Shown here one piece after another: positions 7,385-14,972 of a stretch of 40,302 nt of DNA. Location: positions 1 through 40,302 of the forward strand of contig JAJDYW010000022.1 of assembly GCA_022824925.1 (NCBI GenBank), written 5' to 3'. This stretch comes from Dehalococcoidia bacterium (lineage in GTDB: Bacteria > Chloroflexota > Dehalococcoidia > Tepidiformales > Tepidiformaceae). The translations under genes and the position numbers were made by a program. The notes beneath the pieces are model-generated. The model saw only the letters and a list, made by a program, of their open reading frames with translations. It was not told the origin of the DNA and did not search any database. Numbering within the stretch: position 1 is the first letter of the stretch; each line of letters opens with the position of its first letter.

Positions 7385-8398
7385 CTAGGCCGCGTCCTCC
7401 CGCACGATTCGTTCCATGCGCCGCAGGAACGAGCGGGGCGCCGCCATCCCCAGCACGAGCGTCTGCGTCTTGCGCATCTCCCCGGTGGCGAACCGGTTCA
7501 CCGCCGCCAGGCACGCCGAGACCGCCCAGTAGGACTGGAACACCGTGTAGAAGCGCATGTTGTCGCGCCGGATGGGGAGGCCGCTGAGCTCCCCGTAGCG
7601 CGTGATCAGCCCCTCCATTGCCTCGTCCCCGACCATCGGGCGCACCATGAAGTCCAGGTAGGCGAGGTCCGACATCGGATCCCCGATGAATCCCGACTCC
7701 CAGTCGAGCGAGGCGACGACGCGGTCGTCCCTGAAGAGCACCTGGCCCGGCCCCACCTGCCCCTGCCCCAGCACGATGCGGTCGACCTCGGTGGGCAGGT
7801 TGCGTTTCAACCAGGCCATCGTGGCCGTCATCACCGGCTGGGGTTCGAGCAGCTCCCGCTGCGTCGCCCGCTCCCAGCGCTCGACGACCATGCGGGCGCA
7901 CTCCGGGCCGTCCTTCGGCGCCCCGAGAAACGACAGTCCCAGCGCCTCCCAATCGAGGTTGTGCTGGGCCGCGAGGATCTCGACGAAGTGGTTGAGGATC
8001 GCCAGCTGGCTCTCCGCCGGCAGGTCGCGGAAGTTCGTGTCGCCCTCCACCCGCTGGCGGATGACGAAGTCCTCGCCCGCCCAGGAAGGATCCCGCTCGT
8101 ACCAGTAGTTGGCGGGCACGGGCACGGGCGTGTCCCGGAGCGCGCGGAAGATGCGGTACTCCTTCTCCAGGCTCGCCTCTTCGTCGCGGAAGCAGGTGCT
8201 CTCGTTCGCGCGGAACATGAGCTGCTTCGAGACGGGGGCGTCCCCGTCCCAGTCGGCATCGAAGAACCACATGGAGCGCGAGTTGCCCCCGGGCGAACGC
8301 GCCACGTTGTGAATCGACACGTTGCGAACCTCCGGCAGGCGCTCGGACAGGTACTCGCGAAGGATCTCGGGGAGCCGTTCGATCGTGTCCGGTTCCAC
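7385..8398 (-). CDS. APH (aminoglycoside phosphotransferase)-fold protein with altered catalytic loop
   Basis: A 337-residue protein with the APH/choline-kinase fold. Such non-resistance members are common near acyl-CoA catabolism genes. The ATP-binding lobe (about 25-110) leads into a hinge, then the catalytic region and DWE motif (Asp232, SLDWESGFIGDPMSDLAYL). The usual HGDxGPGN catalytic loop reads QGQVGPGQ at 212-219: His, catalytic Asp and the metal-binding Asn are all Gln. This was checked at the DNA level around 7760-7790. Kinase activity is therefore doubtful. The GTG start at 8398 has AGGAGGA upstream, and TATACT lies at 8428-8423. It is probably the first gene of the operon running through menA. 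Confidence 0.85.
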   Translation of the reverse strand: MEPDTIERLPEILREYLSERLPEVRNVSIHNVARSPGGNSRSMWFFDADWDGDAPVSKQLMFRANESTCFRDEEASLEKEYRIFRALRDTPVPVPANYWYERDPSWAGEDFVIRQRVEGDTNFRDLPAESQLAILNHFVEILAAQHNLDWEALGLSFLGAPKDGPECARMVVERWERATQRELLEPQPVMTATMAWLKRNLPTEVDRIVLGQGQVGPGQVLFRDDRVVASLDWESGFIGDPMSDLAYLDFMVRPMVGDEAMEGLITRYGELSGLPIRRDNMRFYTVFQSYWAVSACLAAVNRFATGEMRKTQTLVLGMAAPRSFLRRMERIVREDAA

Positions 8399-8422
8399 GC
8401 AGTCCTCCTGTGGGCTGCGCGG

Positions 8423-8428
8423 AGTATA
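8423..8428 (-). promoter_or_regulatory. Candidate -10 box upstream of the APH-like operon
   Basis: On the minus strand the hexamer TATACT (5 of 6 matches to consensus) lies 24 bases upstream of the GTG at 8398, with a strong Shine-Dalgarno between them. A weak -35 (TGTCCT) sits 18 bases further upstream. The placement suits a short 5' leader. This is a visual call only. Confidence 0.5.
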
Positions 8429-8513
8429 GGCGCTGGGCGCGCCTTCAGGACACGGAGCGCCGCTCGCTGGCTACGCTCGGTTCAGGGAAGAAGAGGTTGG
8501 GAAGCTCGAGGGC

Positions 8514-8882
8514 CTACCAGTTGCGGTCGCGGCCGCCGCCGCCACCACCGCCGCCGCGCTGGGGGCCGCGCGAGCGGAAGCAATCGCTGCAGTAGACGGG
8601 GCGATCGCCCCGTGGCTGGAAGGGAACGCGGGCCTCGCGGCCACACTCCGCGCAGACGGTGCTGAACATCTCGCGATCATTGTCGTAGTTGCGATAACCG
8701 CCGCCACCACCGCCGCCGCCGCCCTCGCCCCGCGCGGCCTTGCGTGCGGCGCGGCACTCCGGGCAGCGCCGCGGCTCATTGGTAAATCCGCGGGACTGGT
8801 AGAACTCCTGCTCCCCCACCGTGAATGTGAACTGCGCGCCGCAGTCCGAGCAGGTAAGGGTCCGATCGACGAACGATGTCAT
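8514..8882 (-). CDS. Two-zinc-ribbon protein with glycine-rich linker and tail
   Basis: A 122-residue protein with two cysteine modules. The first is CSDC (11-14) with CPEC (40-43), resembling the short zinc-ribbon domain found in small bacterial proteins. The second is CAEC (77-80), exactly 17 residues, then CSDC (98-101), the CxxC-x17-CxxC pattern with VPF and PVYC inside it. The modules are joined by a run of nine glycines, and a second Gly run precedes an RDRNW end. The ATG at 8882 has GGAGG seven bases upstream. The layout suggests a nucleic-acid-binding protein, by analogy with glycine-rich RNA-binding proteins, but no function is proven. Transcribed away from the PPOX gene, with which it shares a 237-base divergent region. 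Confidence 0.88.
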   Translation of the reverse strand: MTSFVDRTLTCSDCGAQFTFTVGEQEFYQSRGFTNEPRRCPECRAARKAARGEGGGGGGGGGYRNYDNDREMFSTVCAECGREARVPFQPRGDRPVYCSDCFRSRGPQRGGGGGGGGRDRNW

Positions 8883-9071
8883 GCAATTGCCTCCGGGGCT
8901 TCTGCTGGGTTCCGGCGGCACTCGACGTGTGAGCAGGTTTCTCTCATGGGACGAACTGACGCGCTGACCTGTCGGCAGCATAGCACGGGCTCCCCGTTCA
9001 GTCCGTTTGCCGGGCGGAGCGCCCGTCCTCGCGGTTGCGCCAGCCCCTGCAAGCTGCGAGTGTTACCGCGC

Positions 9072-9095
9072 TCGCCCGCGGGGACTCGCGGGCGA
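9072..9095. repeat. 9-bp inverted repeat in the leader of the PPOX-fold gene
   Basis: TCGCCCGCG (9072-9080) and CGCGGGCGA (9087-9095) are perfect inverted copies with a 6-base loop, ending 24 bases before the ATG at 9120 and 14 bases before its GGAGG. No U-tract follows, so it is not a standard terminator. It could be an RNA hairpin affecting expression, or an operator. In such GC-rich DNA chance is a fair alternative. Confidence 0.45.
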
Positions 9096-9119
9096 AAGCC
9101 GCTGCGAATGGAGGCCACT

Positions 9120-9701
9120 ATGGCCGGGGTCGAGGACCACGAAACCGTTTCCATCTATCCGCTCACCGAGGACCAGCTCGAGGACATGCTGAACAAGGTC
9201 GGGGAGTGCACCTTCAACTGGTCGACGAAGGACGGCTGGCCCGTCGGCGTCATCATGTCGTTCCTCTGGAAGGACGGGCGCTTCTGGGTCACCGCCGGCG
9301 CCCACCGCCACCGCATCGCCGCCATCCGCCGCGACCCGCGCGTCTCGATCGTCGTCAGCGGCGCCGCCCAGCGCCCCGGCTCCGGCGCCCCCGTGGGCGC
9401 GGCCACCGCCAAGGGCCGCTGCGTCATCCACGAGGACCGCGAGATCAAGGACTGGTTCTACCCCGAGTTCGCCGCCAAGCTCAACCCGGACAACCCCGAG
9501 GCCGCCGCCGCCTTCGTGGCGACGCTCGACTCGCCCCTGCGCGTCGTCATCGAGGTCATCCCCGAGAAGTGGATCCTGTTCGACGCCGCCAAGTTCGGCG
9601 CCGATGCCGCGGGCGTGCTGCCCGACGACCAGAAGGGTCCCATGCTGAGCGCCGACGCCGAGCGCATGCCCGCCGAGTTGGCCCGCCGGGGCATCTCCTA
9701 G
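9120..9701 (+). CDS. Pyridoxamine 5'-phosphate oxidase-fold (split-barrel) flavoprotein
   Basis: A 193-residue split-barrel protein of the PPOX-like superfamily, which bind FMN, F420 or haem. The N-terminal part (LTEDQLEDMLNKVGECTFNWSTKDGWP) and the strand phrase RFWVTAGAHRHRIAAIRRDPRVSIVV are characteristic. The latter matches the region that contacts the flavin phosphate. A central K-x-RCVIHED segment and a C-terminal PEKWILFD also suit the family. The ATG at 9120 is preferred over that at 9108 because GGAGG (9110-9114) is correctly spaced only for 9120. Substrate and cofactor cannot be told apart here; it need not be a true PdxH. A GC-rich hairpin follows the gene. Confidence 0.85.
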   Translation: MAGVEDHETVSIYPLTEDQLEDMLNKVGECTFNWSTKDGWPVGVIMSFLWKDGRFWVTAGAHRHRIAAIRRDPRVSIVVSGAAQRPGSGAPVGAATAKGRCVIHEDREIKDWFYPEFAAKLNPDNPEAAAAFVATLDSPLRVVIEVIPEKWILFDAAKFGADAAGVLPDDQKGPMLSADAERMPAELARRGIS

Positions 9702-9743
9702 CACCACTCCCCGTCGGAACCATTGCCGGTTCCACCTGGCAGG

Positions 9744-9767
9744 GCGGCCCCGCGAAGCCGGGGCCGC
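9744..9767 (+). terminator. Strong GC hairpin after the PPOX-fold gene
   Basis: GCGGCCCCG (9744-9752) pairs perfectly with CGGGGCCGC (9759-9767) around a 6-base CGAAGC loop, 42 bases after the stop. It lacks a T-run, so it would be an imperfect intrinsic terminator or a 3'-end stabilising hairpin. Confidence 0.5.
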
Positions 9768-9913
9768 GCCTCGCCGTGGGGCGGGGCGTTCGCACCCCGC
9801 CTGCCGAATGCGGCTCCGGGCCGCGCGCGGTACGATCCCCGGCGTCGCGCGCCGGCCTCGGTGGCGCGCTCGATCGTGAGTGACCCCCGGGAGCACCCCC
9901 ACCAGGAGTATCC

Positions 9914-11077
9914 ATGAGACTGGCCAAGCGGGTCGAAGAGCTGCCCCCGTACCTCTTCGCCCAGATCTCGAAAGTCATCGCCGCCAAGAAGGCCCAGGGC
10001 ATCGATGTCATCACCTTCGGCATCGGCGACCCCGACCTCCCCACGCCCCCCAACATCCTCGACCGCCTCCATCGCGCCGCCGATAACCCCCTCAACCACC
10101 GCTACCCCGAGTCCGAGGGCTTGCCCGAGCTGCGGCAGGCCATCTCCGGCTGGTACGAGCGCCGCTTCGAGGCTTCCTTCGACCCCGAGCGCGAGTGCCT
10201 GGCGCTCATCGGCTCGAAGGAGGGGATCGCCCACATGGCGCTCACCCTCATCGACCCGGGCGATGTCGCCCTCGCGACCGACCCCGGCTACCCCGTCTAC
10301 GAGATCGGCACCATGTTCGCCGGTGGCGTCACCATCAAGCTGCCCCTCCGCCGGGAGACGAACTGGCTGCCCGACCTCGACGCCATCCCCTCGGACCTTG
10401 CCGCCAAGGCCAGGGTCCTCTGGCTGAACTACCCCAACAACCCGACTGCCGCCGTCGCCGACGTCGCTTTCTTCGAGAAGGTGGTCGCCTGGGCGAAGGA
10501 GTACGACGTCTCCATCTGTCACGACAATCCCTACTGCGACGTCGCCTACGACGGGTACCGGCCCATCTCTATCTTCCAGGTGCCGGGCGCCCGCGATGTC
10601 GCCATCGAGTTCAACTCCTTCTCGAAGATCTACAACATGACGGGCTGGCGCATCGGCATGGCCGTCGGCAACGGCGAGCTGGTCGACGCCCTCATGCGCG
10701 TCAAGTCGAACATCGACAGCGGCATCCCCCAGGCCATCCAGGAGATGGCCATCGAGGCCGTCGAGGGTCCCCAGGACGTCATCGACGAGCACAACGCCAT
10801 CTACCAGCGCCGCCGCGACCGCATCGTCGAGGCGGTCCGCAAGATCGGCCTCGAAGTGGACCCGCCCAGGGCCTCGCTCTACGTCTGGGCGAAGCTGCCC
10901 GACGGCATCACCAGCGGCGACTTCGCCGCCCGCGTCATCGACGAGTGTGCGGTCGTGGTCACGCCCGGGCGCGGCTACGGCCTCAACGGCGAGGGCTACG
11001 TGCGCCTTTCCCTCACCACCCCCGACGACCAGGTCGAGGAAGGCTGCCAGCGGCTGGAGAACTGGAAGGGGTTCTAG
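9914..11077 (+). CDS. dapL: Class I/II PLP aminotransferase, probable LL-diaminopimelate aminotransferase
   Basis: A fold-type I aminotransferase of 387 residues. The PLP-binding lysine is Lys238 (NSFSKIYNMTGWR), with the substrate motif YPNNPT at 173-178 and the pyridine-nitrogen Asp204 (CHDNPY). The opening FAQISKVIAAKKAQGIDVITFGIGDPDLPTP and SFSKIYNMTGWRIGMAVGN are typical of the DapL-type enzymes of Chloroflexota and other bacteria. These make LL-diaminopimelate from tetrahydrodipicolinate in one step. AGGAG (9904-9908) precedes the ATG at 9914. The neighbours give no lysine-pathway support, so a broad aspartate/alanine aminotransferase remains possible. It converges on the lipoprotein gene with only 5 bases between the stops. 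Confidence 0.8.
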   Translation: MRLAKRVEELPPYLFAQISKVIAAKKAQGIDVITFGIGDPDLPTPPNILDRLHRAADNPLNHRYPESEGLPELRQAISGWYERRFEASFDPERECLALIGSKEGIAHMALTLIDPGDVALATDPGYPVYEIGTMFAGGVTIKLPLRRETNWLPDLDAIPSDLAAKARVLWLNYPNNPTAAVADVAFFEKVVAWAKEYDVSICHDNPYCDVAYDGYRPISIFQVPGARDVAIEFNSFSKIYNMTGWRIGMAVGNGELVDALMRVKSNIDSGIPQAIQEMAIEAVEGPQDVIDEHNAIYQRRRDRIVEAVRKIGLEVDPPRASLYVWAKLPDGITSGDFAARVIDECAVVVTPGRGYGLNGEGYVRLSLTTPDDQVEEGCQRLENWKGF

Positions 11078-11082
11078 GCTAT

Positions 11083-12201
11083 CTACTCGGTGCCGTCCGC
11101 CTCGATCGTGACTTCGCCCGTATAGGCGTCGTTCAGCCAGAGCAGGATGCGCCACGTGAACTCCGTGCCCCAGACCAGCGGCACGTGGCCCCCGCCCCGG
11201 ATCGTCCACAGCTCGTGGACCGTGCCTCCCGCGCAGCCTTCTCGCCAGCGCTGAATGCTCGTCTCCGCGCCTTCCACGAACACGTCCGTATCGATCGGCT
11301 TCAGTTCCTCGGCGGCGGCGAGGTCGCAACCGGCGCGTTCCGCCCAGCGCAGCACGCTCGCCTCCGCGCCGGGCACGGACTCGGTCCATCCCAGCGGTCC
11401 CTTCAGCGGCCCGCCGCCATAGCGGATGACCTGGTCGCGGGTGCCGTGGATCTGCAACACCGACACCGCTGAGGGGGCGCGGCAGTCGTCCGCGTTGGCG
11501 TACGTGCCGCCCGCCAGGCTCACGACCGCGGTCAGCCCCGGGATCGTCTCGCACGCCAGCCGGTAGGCCATGAACCCGCCGTTCGAGTGCCCCACCGCGA
11601 ACACCTTGTCGAAGGTCGCGTGCGCTTGCGCCTCCGCGATGAGTCCACGCAGGTAACCTGCGTCGTCCACGCCCGTGTCGAGCATGTCGCAGCACTCGGC
11701 CGTCCCGTTCCAGAAGTGGTTGCCCTCCGGATCCGTCGTGCCGTTCGGCAGGACCAGCCCGAAGCCCATCTCGTTCACGTGCGCGGCGAACTGGAAGTAG
11801 GCGTCCGCCCCCTCACCGCTGCTCCCGTATCCGTGCAGGAGCAGCAGGAGGGGGCGCGGCTCGGAGCGGTCGGCGTCCCGCGGGACCAGCAGTGCCGCCG
11901 GACGCTCGCCGCCGATCGTGATGGCCAGCGGGCCGTCCGGGCTTTCCCAGGAGCGCTCGTCCTCTTCCGGCTTCTTGTCCCACCGCTCATCCTCGTCCGT
12001 GGGCTTCGTGGGCGTCGCCTTCGCCGTCGGCGCTGCGGTCGCGGACACGGTTGGGCTTGGGGAAGGTACGGATGTCGTTTCCCCTGCCGCCCTCGCCGCT
12101 GGGGGAGGCGCTTCCGGCTCTGGCGCATCGCCATCGCCGCCGCAACCGGCGAGCAGGCAGCAGACGAAGGCGCCCGAGAGGAACGTCGCGAGCGAGCGCA
12201 T
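11083..12201 (-). CDS. Lipoprotein alpha/beta-hydrolase of the LpqC/PHB-depolymerase type
   Basis: A 372-residue secreted esterase-like protein. The signal peptide ends in the lipobox LLAGC (16-20), so Cys20 is probably lipidated and the protein membrane-anchored on the outside. A Pro/Thr/Ser-rich spacer (about 25-68) leads to the hydrolase domain: LLLLHGYGSSG (oxyanion region), GHSNGG with nucleophile Ser206, and a likely acid/His pair in HGTRDQ and GGGHVPL. WNGTAECCD and other Cys pairs could form disulphides. This matches esterase/feruloyl-esterase/PHB-depolymerase-like family proteins; the natural ester is unknown. It diverges from hflX, with 59 bases between the starts. Confidence 0.88.
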   Translation of the reverse strand: MRSLATFLSGAFVCCLLAGCGGDGDAPEPEAPPPAARAAGETTSVPSPSPTVSATAAPTAKATPTKPTDEDERWDKKPEEDERSWESPDGPLAITIGGERPAALLVPRDADRSEPRPLLLLLHGYGSSGEGADAYFQFAAHVNEMGFGLVLPNGTTDPEGNHFWNGTAECCDMLDTGVDDAGYLRGLIAEAQAHATFDKVFAVGHSNGGFMAYRLACETIPGLTAVVSLAGGTYANADDCRAPSAVSVLQIHGTRDQVIRYGGGPLKGPLGWTESVPGAEASVLRWAERAGCDLAAAEELKPIDTDVFVEGAETSIQRWREGCAGGTVHELWTIRGGGHVPLVWGTEFTWRILLWLNDAYTGEVTIEADGTE

Positions 12202-12260
12202 CGCGCCATCCTAGGTGGCGGCGATGTTCCCGTCCGGCGGCAATCGGCTAAGCTGACTGG

Positions 12261-13451
12261 ATGGCCAAACGCCTCCACTCCACCGCCCCCACCCGCGACC
12301 GCGCCTGGCTCGTAGCCGTCGACAGCCCCCGTGCGCCGCTCCCCGCCCGCGAGTCCCTCGCCGAGCTGGCCGAGCTCGCGCGCACGGCCGGCGCGAGGGT
12401 CGTCGGGCGTTCGGTGCAGCGGCGCTCCACGCCCGTGCCCGCCACCTACATCGGGAAGGGCAAGCTCCGCGAGGTCGCCGACTCCTGCATCGAGAAGCGC
12501 GCCAACACCGTCATCTTCGACGACGAGCTCTCGCCCTCGCAGCAGCGCAATCTCGAGGAAGCGTTTCAGATCAAGGTCATCGACCGCACGGCCCTCATCC
12601 TCGATATCTTCGCGATGCGCGCGAGCACGCGGGAGGGCCGCCTCCAGGTCGAGCTGGCCCAGACCGAGTACCTCCTGCCCCGCCTGCGCGGCCAGTGGAG
12701 CCACCTCGAGCGGATGGAGGGCGCGATCGGCCTGCGCGGTCCCGGCGAGACCCAGATCGAGACCGACCGACGCCTCGTCCGCCGCCGCATGAGCAAGCTC
12801 AGGAAGGACCTCGAGCAGGTGCGCGTCCAGCGCGAGCTCTACCGCCGCCGGCGCCGCCGCTCGGGCGTACCGGTCGTCGCCCTCATCGGCTACACGAACG
12901 CGGGCAAGACGACGCTCATGCGTGCGCTCTCCGGCGCCGATCAGCGCGCCGAGGACAAGCTGTTCGCCACGCTCGACCCCGTCACCCGCAAGATGGCCCT
13001 CCCCTCCGGCCGCCCCGCCCTCCTGACCGACACCGTGGGCTTCATCCAGAAGCTCCCCACCGAGCTGGTCGCCTCCTTCCGCGCGACTCTCGAGGAGCTG
13101 GAGGAAGCGGACGTGCTCCTCCACGTCGTCGATGTCTCGCACCCGCACGCCGGCGTCCACGCCGAGACGGTCGAGGGCGTCCTGCGCGAGCTGAGCGTGC
13201 TCGGGCGCCCCACCATCGTCGCCCTCAACAAGCTGGACGCCCTCGACCGGCCCGATGGCTCCGCCCCCGCGACCGAGGCGGAGGCGCGCGCCCTCCTCGA
13301 CGGCGCCGGCCCCGTCCCCGGTGACGTCCGCCACATCTCCGCGAGCAAGGGCTGGGGCATCGACGCCCTCCGCGACGCCATCGACGCGGCCCTCGACGTC
13401 GCCCCCGGGCTCCCCGCCGGCGGCGACGTTGCCCTTGCGTACAGCCGGTAG
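12261..13451 (+). CDS. hflX: Ribosome-associated GTPase HflX
   Basis: HflX is a conserved GTPase that binds the large ribosomal subunit and splits stalled or hibernating ribosomes under stress. The 396-residue protein has the HflX N-terminal domain (YIGKGKLREVAD at 63-74, VIFDDELSPSQQRNLE) and the glycine-rich linker GAIGLRGPGETQIETDRR. The GTPase motifs follow: G1 at 210-219 (GYTNAGKTTL), G3 DTVGF at 257-261 and G4 NKLD at 323-326. The ATG at 12261 has no clear Shine-Dalgarno. Length is close to the family norm. Confidence 0.96.
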   Translation: MAKRLHSTAPTRDRAWLVAVDSPRAPLPARESLAELAELARTAGARVVGRSVQRRSTPVPATYIGKGKLREVADSCIEKRANTVIFDDELSPSQQRNLEEAFQIKVIDRTALILDIFAMRASTREGRLQVELAQTEYLLPRLRGQWSHLERMEGAIGLRGPGETQIETDRRLVRRRMSKLRKDLEQVRVQRELYRRRRRRSGVPVVALIGYTNAGKTTLMRALSGADQRAEDKLFATLDPVTRKMALPSGRPALLTDTVGFIQKLPTELVASFRATLEELEEADVLLHVVDVSHPHAGVHAETVEGVLRELSVLGRPTIVALNKLDALDRPDGSAPATEAEARALLDGAGPVPGDVRHISASKGWGIDALRDAIDAALDVAPGLPAGGDVALAYSR

Positions 13452-13466
13452 GCGGCGGCGGTCGGC

Positions 13467-13634
13467 GTGAGGCCCGGGGACGTGGTGGAGTTCGCCGGAC
13501 TGTGGGCGGCCCGCGTTCTCTGGTTTGCCGTGAGGCTGGTGGCGACGGTCGTCCTGCTCCCGTTGTGCCTCTGGCTTCCCGGCCGGGAGGCGCTCGTACG
13601 GCGGCTATGGGAGGACGAGTATGCGGGCAGGTAG
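13467..13634 (+). CDS. Possible 55-residue small membrane protein
   Basis: A short open frame starting at GTG, 15 bases after the hflX stop, that would otherwise be an empty gap. The predicted product has an acidic N-terminus, one hydrophobic stretch (about 17-38, including VRLVATVVLLPLCLWLP) and a charged amphipathic tail (REALVRRLWEDEYAGR). Third codon positions are very GC-rich, like the neighbours, and the hydrophobic/charged layout is sensible for a single-span inner-membrane protein. There is no recognised family and no strong Shine-Dalgarno. Chance open frames are common in GC-rich DNA, so this is tentative. Confidence 0.4.
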   Translation: MRPGDVVEFAGLWAARVLWFAVRLVATVVLLPLCLWLPGREALVRRLWEDEYAGR

Positions 13635-13657
13635 GGCCGGCGGCGGCGCCTCGGCCC

Positions 13658-13687
13658 TTGCGCACAGCGGCCCGGCGGCGGTAGAAC
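13658..13687 (+). promoter_or_regulatory. Candidate promoter of the second CoA-transferase pair
   Basis: TTGCGC (13658-13663) and TAGAAC (13682-13687) are separated by 18 bases, and the GTG at 13694 begins 6 bases after the -10. Transcription would begin at or next to the start codon, giving a leaderless mRNA; no Shine-Dalgarno is present. Confidence 0.45.
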
Positions 13688-13693
13688 TCGGGC

Positions 13694-14971
13694 GTGCCTG
13701 AGAGCGTCGACGGCGTCCCCTCTCCCCACCCCGACGGCCCCCTGAGCGGCTACCGCATCCTCGACCTCGCCGACGAGAAGGGGCAGCTCTGCGCCCGCGT
13801 GCTCGGCGAGCTGGGCGCGGACGTCATCAAGATCGAGCCCCGCGCCGGCGACCGCACGCGCGCCAACGGTCCCTTCTTCCGCGACGAGGAGGGCCGCGAG
13901 TCGAGCCTCTACTGGTGGGCCATGAACGCCGGCAAGCGCAGCGTCACCTGCGAGCTGCGCCTGGATGCCGGACGCGAGCTGTTCCACCGCCTCGTCGCCT
14001 CCGCCGACGCCGTCATCGAGACGAGCGCCCCCGGTACCGCGAAGGACATCGGCGCCGACCCGCGCACCCTCGCCGGGGTGAACGCCGGCGCCGTCGTCGT
14101 CAGCATCACGAACTTCGGCCAGACCGGCCCCGCCCGCAACCTCCCCGCCACCGACATCGTCGGCTCGGCCATGGGCGGCCATATGTACCTCAACGGCAGC
14201 GACGAACGCGGCCCCGTCCGCACGACCGCCCCCCAGGCCTACGCCCAGGTCAACTTCCAGGCCGCCGTCGGGGCCGTCACCGCGCTCTATGCCCGGGGCG
14301 TGCACGGCATGGGCCAGCACGTCGATGTCTCCATGCAGGAGTCCATGGCGAACGCCATGGACAACGCCCAGCAGACGTGGGACATCCTCCAGGTCAACAA
14401 CCGCGGCCCGGGGCCGGGGCGCATGTCCGTCGGGCGCGTGGGTCCGCGCTACATCTATGAGGCCAGCGACGGCTGGGTGGCGGCGCTGGGGATGGGCGGG
14501 CTCATCGGCCCGAATTCCGGGGCCGTGATCGACTGGCTCGACGAGACCGGCGAGGCGGGGCCGCTTGCCGCCCCCCACTGGCGCGAGCGCCTGGCGGTCG
14601 TGCAGCCGCTCGAGCCCGACGAGCAGGACTTGCTCGTCGGCATCATGGAGAAGTTCTGCCGCACCCGGCGCAAGGACGACCTTGTCCGCGAGGCCCAGGC
14701 TCGCGCCGCCGGTTGGGCGCCCGTCTACAGCCCCCGCGAGATCGTCGAGAGCTACCAGCTCGAGGCCCGCGACTACTGGGTGCAGGTCCGCCACGAGGAT
14801 CTCGGGGAGACCTTCGTCTATCCCGGCGCCCCCTGGAAGCTCTCCGCCACGCCCTGGAAGCAGCGCGGGCGCGCTCCCCATGTGGGCGAGCACAACGAAG
14901 CCGTCTACGGCGATGCCCTGGGGCTCGACCCCGACGATATCGCCAGGCTCCGGCGTACGATGGTGATCTGA
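13694..14971 (+). CDS. CaiB/BaiF class III CoA-transferase, subunit lacking the catalytic Asp
   Basis: A 425-residue class III CoA-transferase paralogue. The family signature is at 16-48 (PLSGYRILDLADEKGQLCARVLGELGADVIKIE), and the C-terminus ends with the usual VGEHNEAVYGDALGL. Measured back 25 residues from the GQ at 207-208, the catalytic position is Tyr183 (PQAYAQVNF) with no Asp nearby, just as in the first gene of the pair at 1821. The GTG at 13694 is the start; the stop is one base from the ATG of its partner. I infer a structural or substrate-binding subunit of a heteromeric CoA-transferase. Confidence 0.9.
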   Translation: MPESVDGVPSPHPDGPLSGYRILDLADEKGQLCARVLGELGADVIKIEPRAGDRTRANGPFFRDEEGRESSLYWWAMNAGKRSVTCELRLDAGRELFHRLVASADAVIETSAPGTAKDIGADPRTLAGVNAGAVVVSITNFGQTGPARNLPATDIVGSAMGGHMYLNGSDERGPVRTTAPQAYAQVNFQAAVGAVTALYARGVHGMGQHVDVSMQESMANAMDNAQQTWDILQVNNRGPGPGRMSVGRVGPRYIYEASDGWVAALGMGGLIGPNSGAVIDWLDETGEAGPLAAPHWRERLAVVQPLEPDEQDLLVGIMEKFCRTRRKDDLVREAQARAAGWAPVYSPREIVESYQLEARDYWVQVRHEDLGETFVYPGAPWKLSATPWKQRGRAPHVGEHNEAVYGDALGLDPDDIARLRRTMVI

Positions 14972-14972
14972 C

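Noticed and set aside
7385..8398. Aminoglycoside resistance gene
   Set aside because: Only the fold is shared; the catalytic HGD motif is missing and the context is acyl-CoA and menaquinone metabolism.
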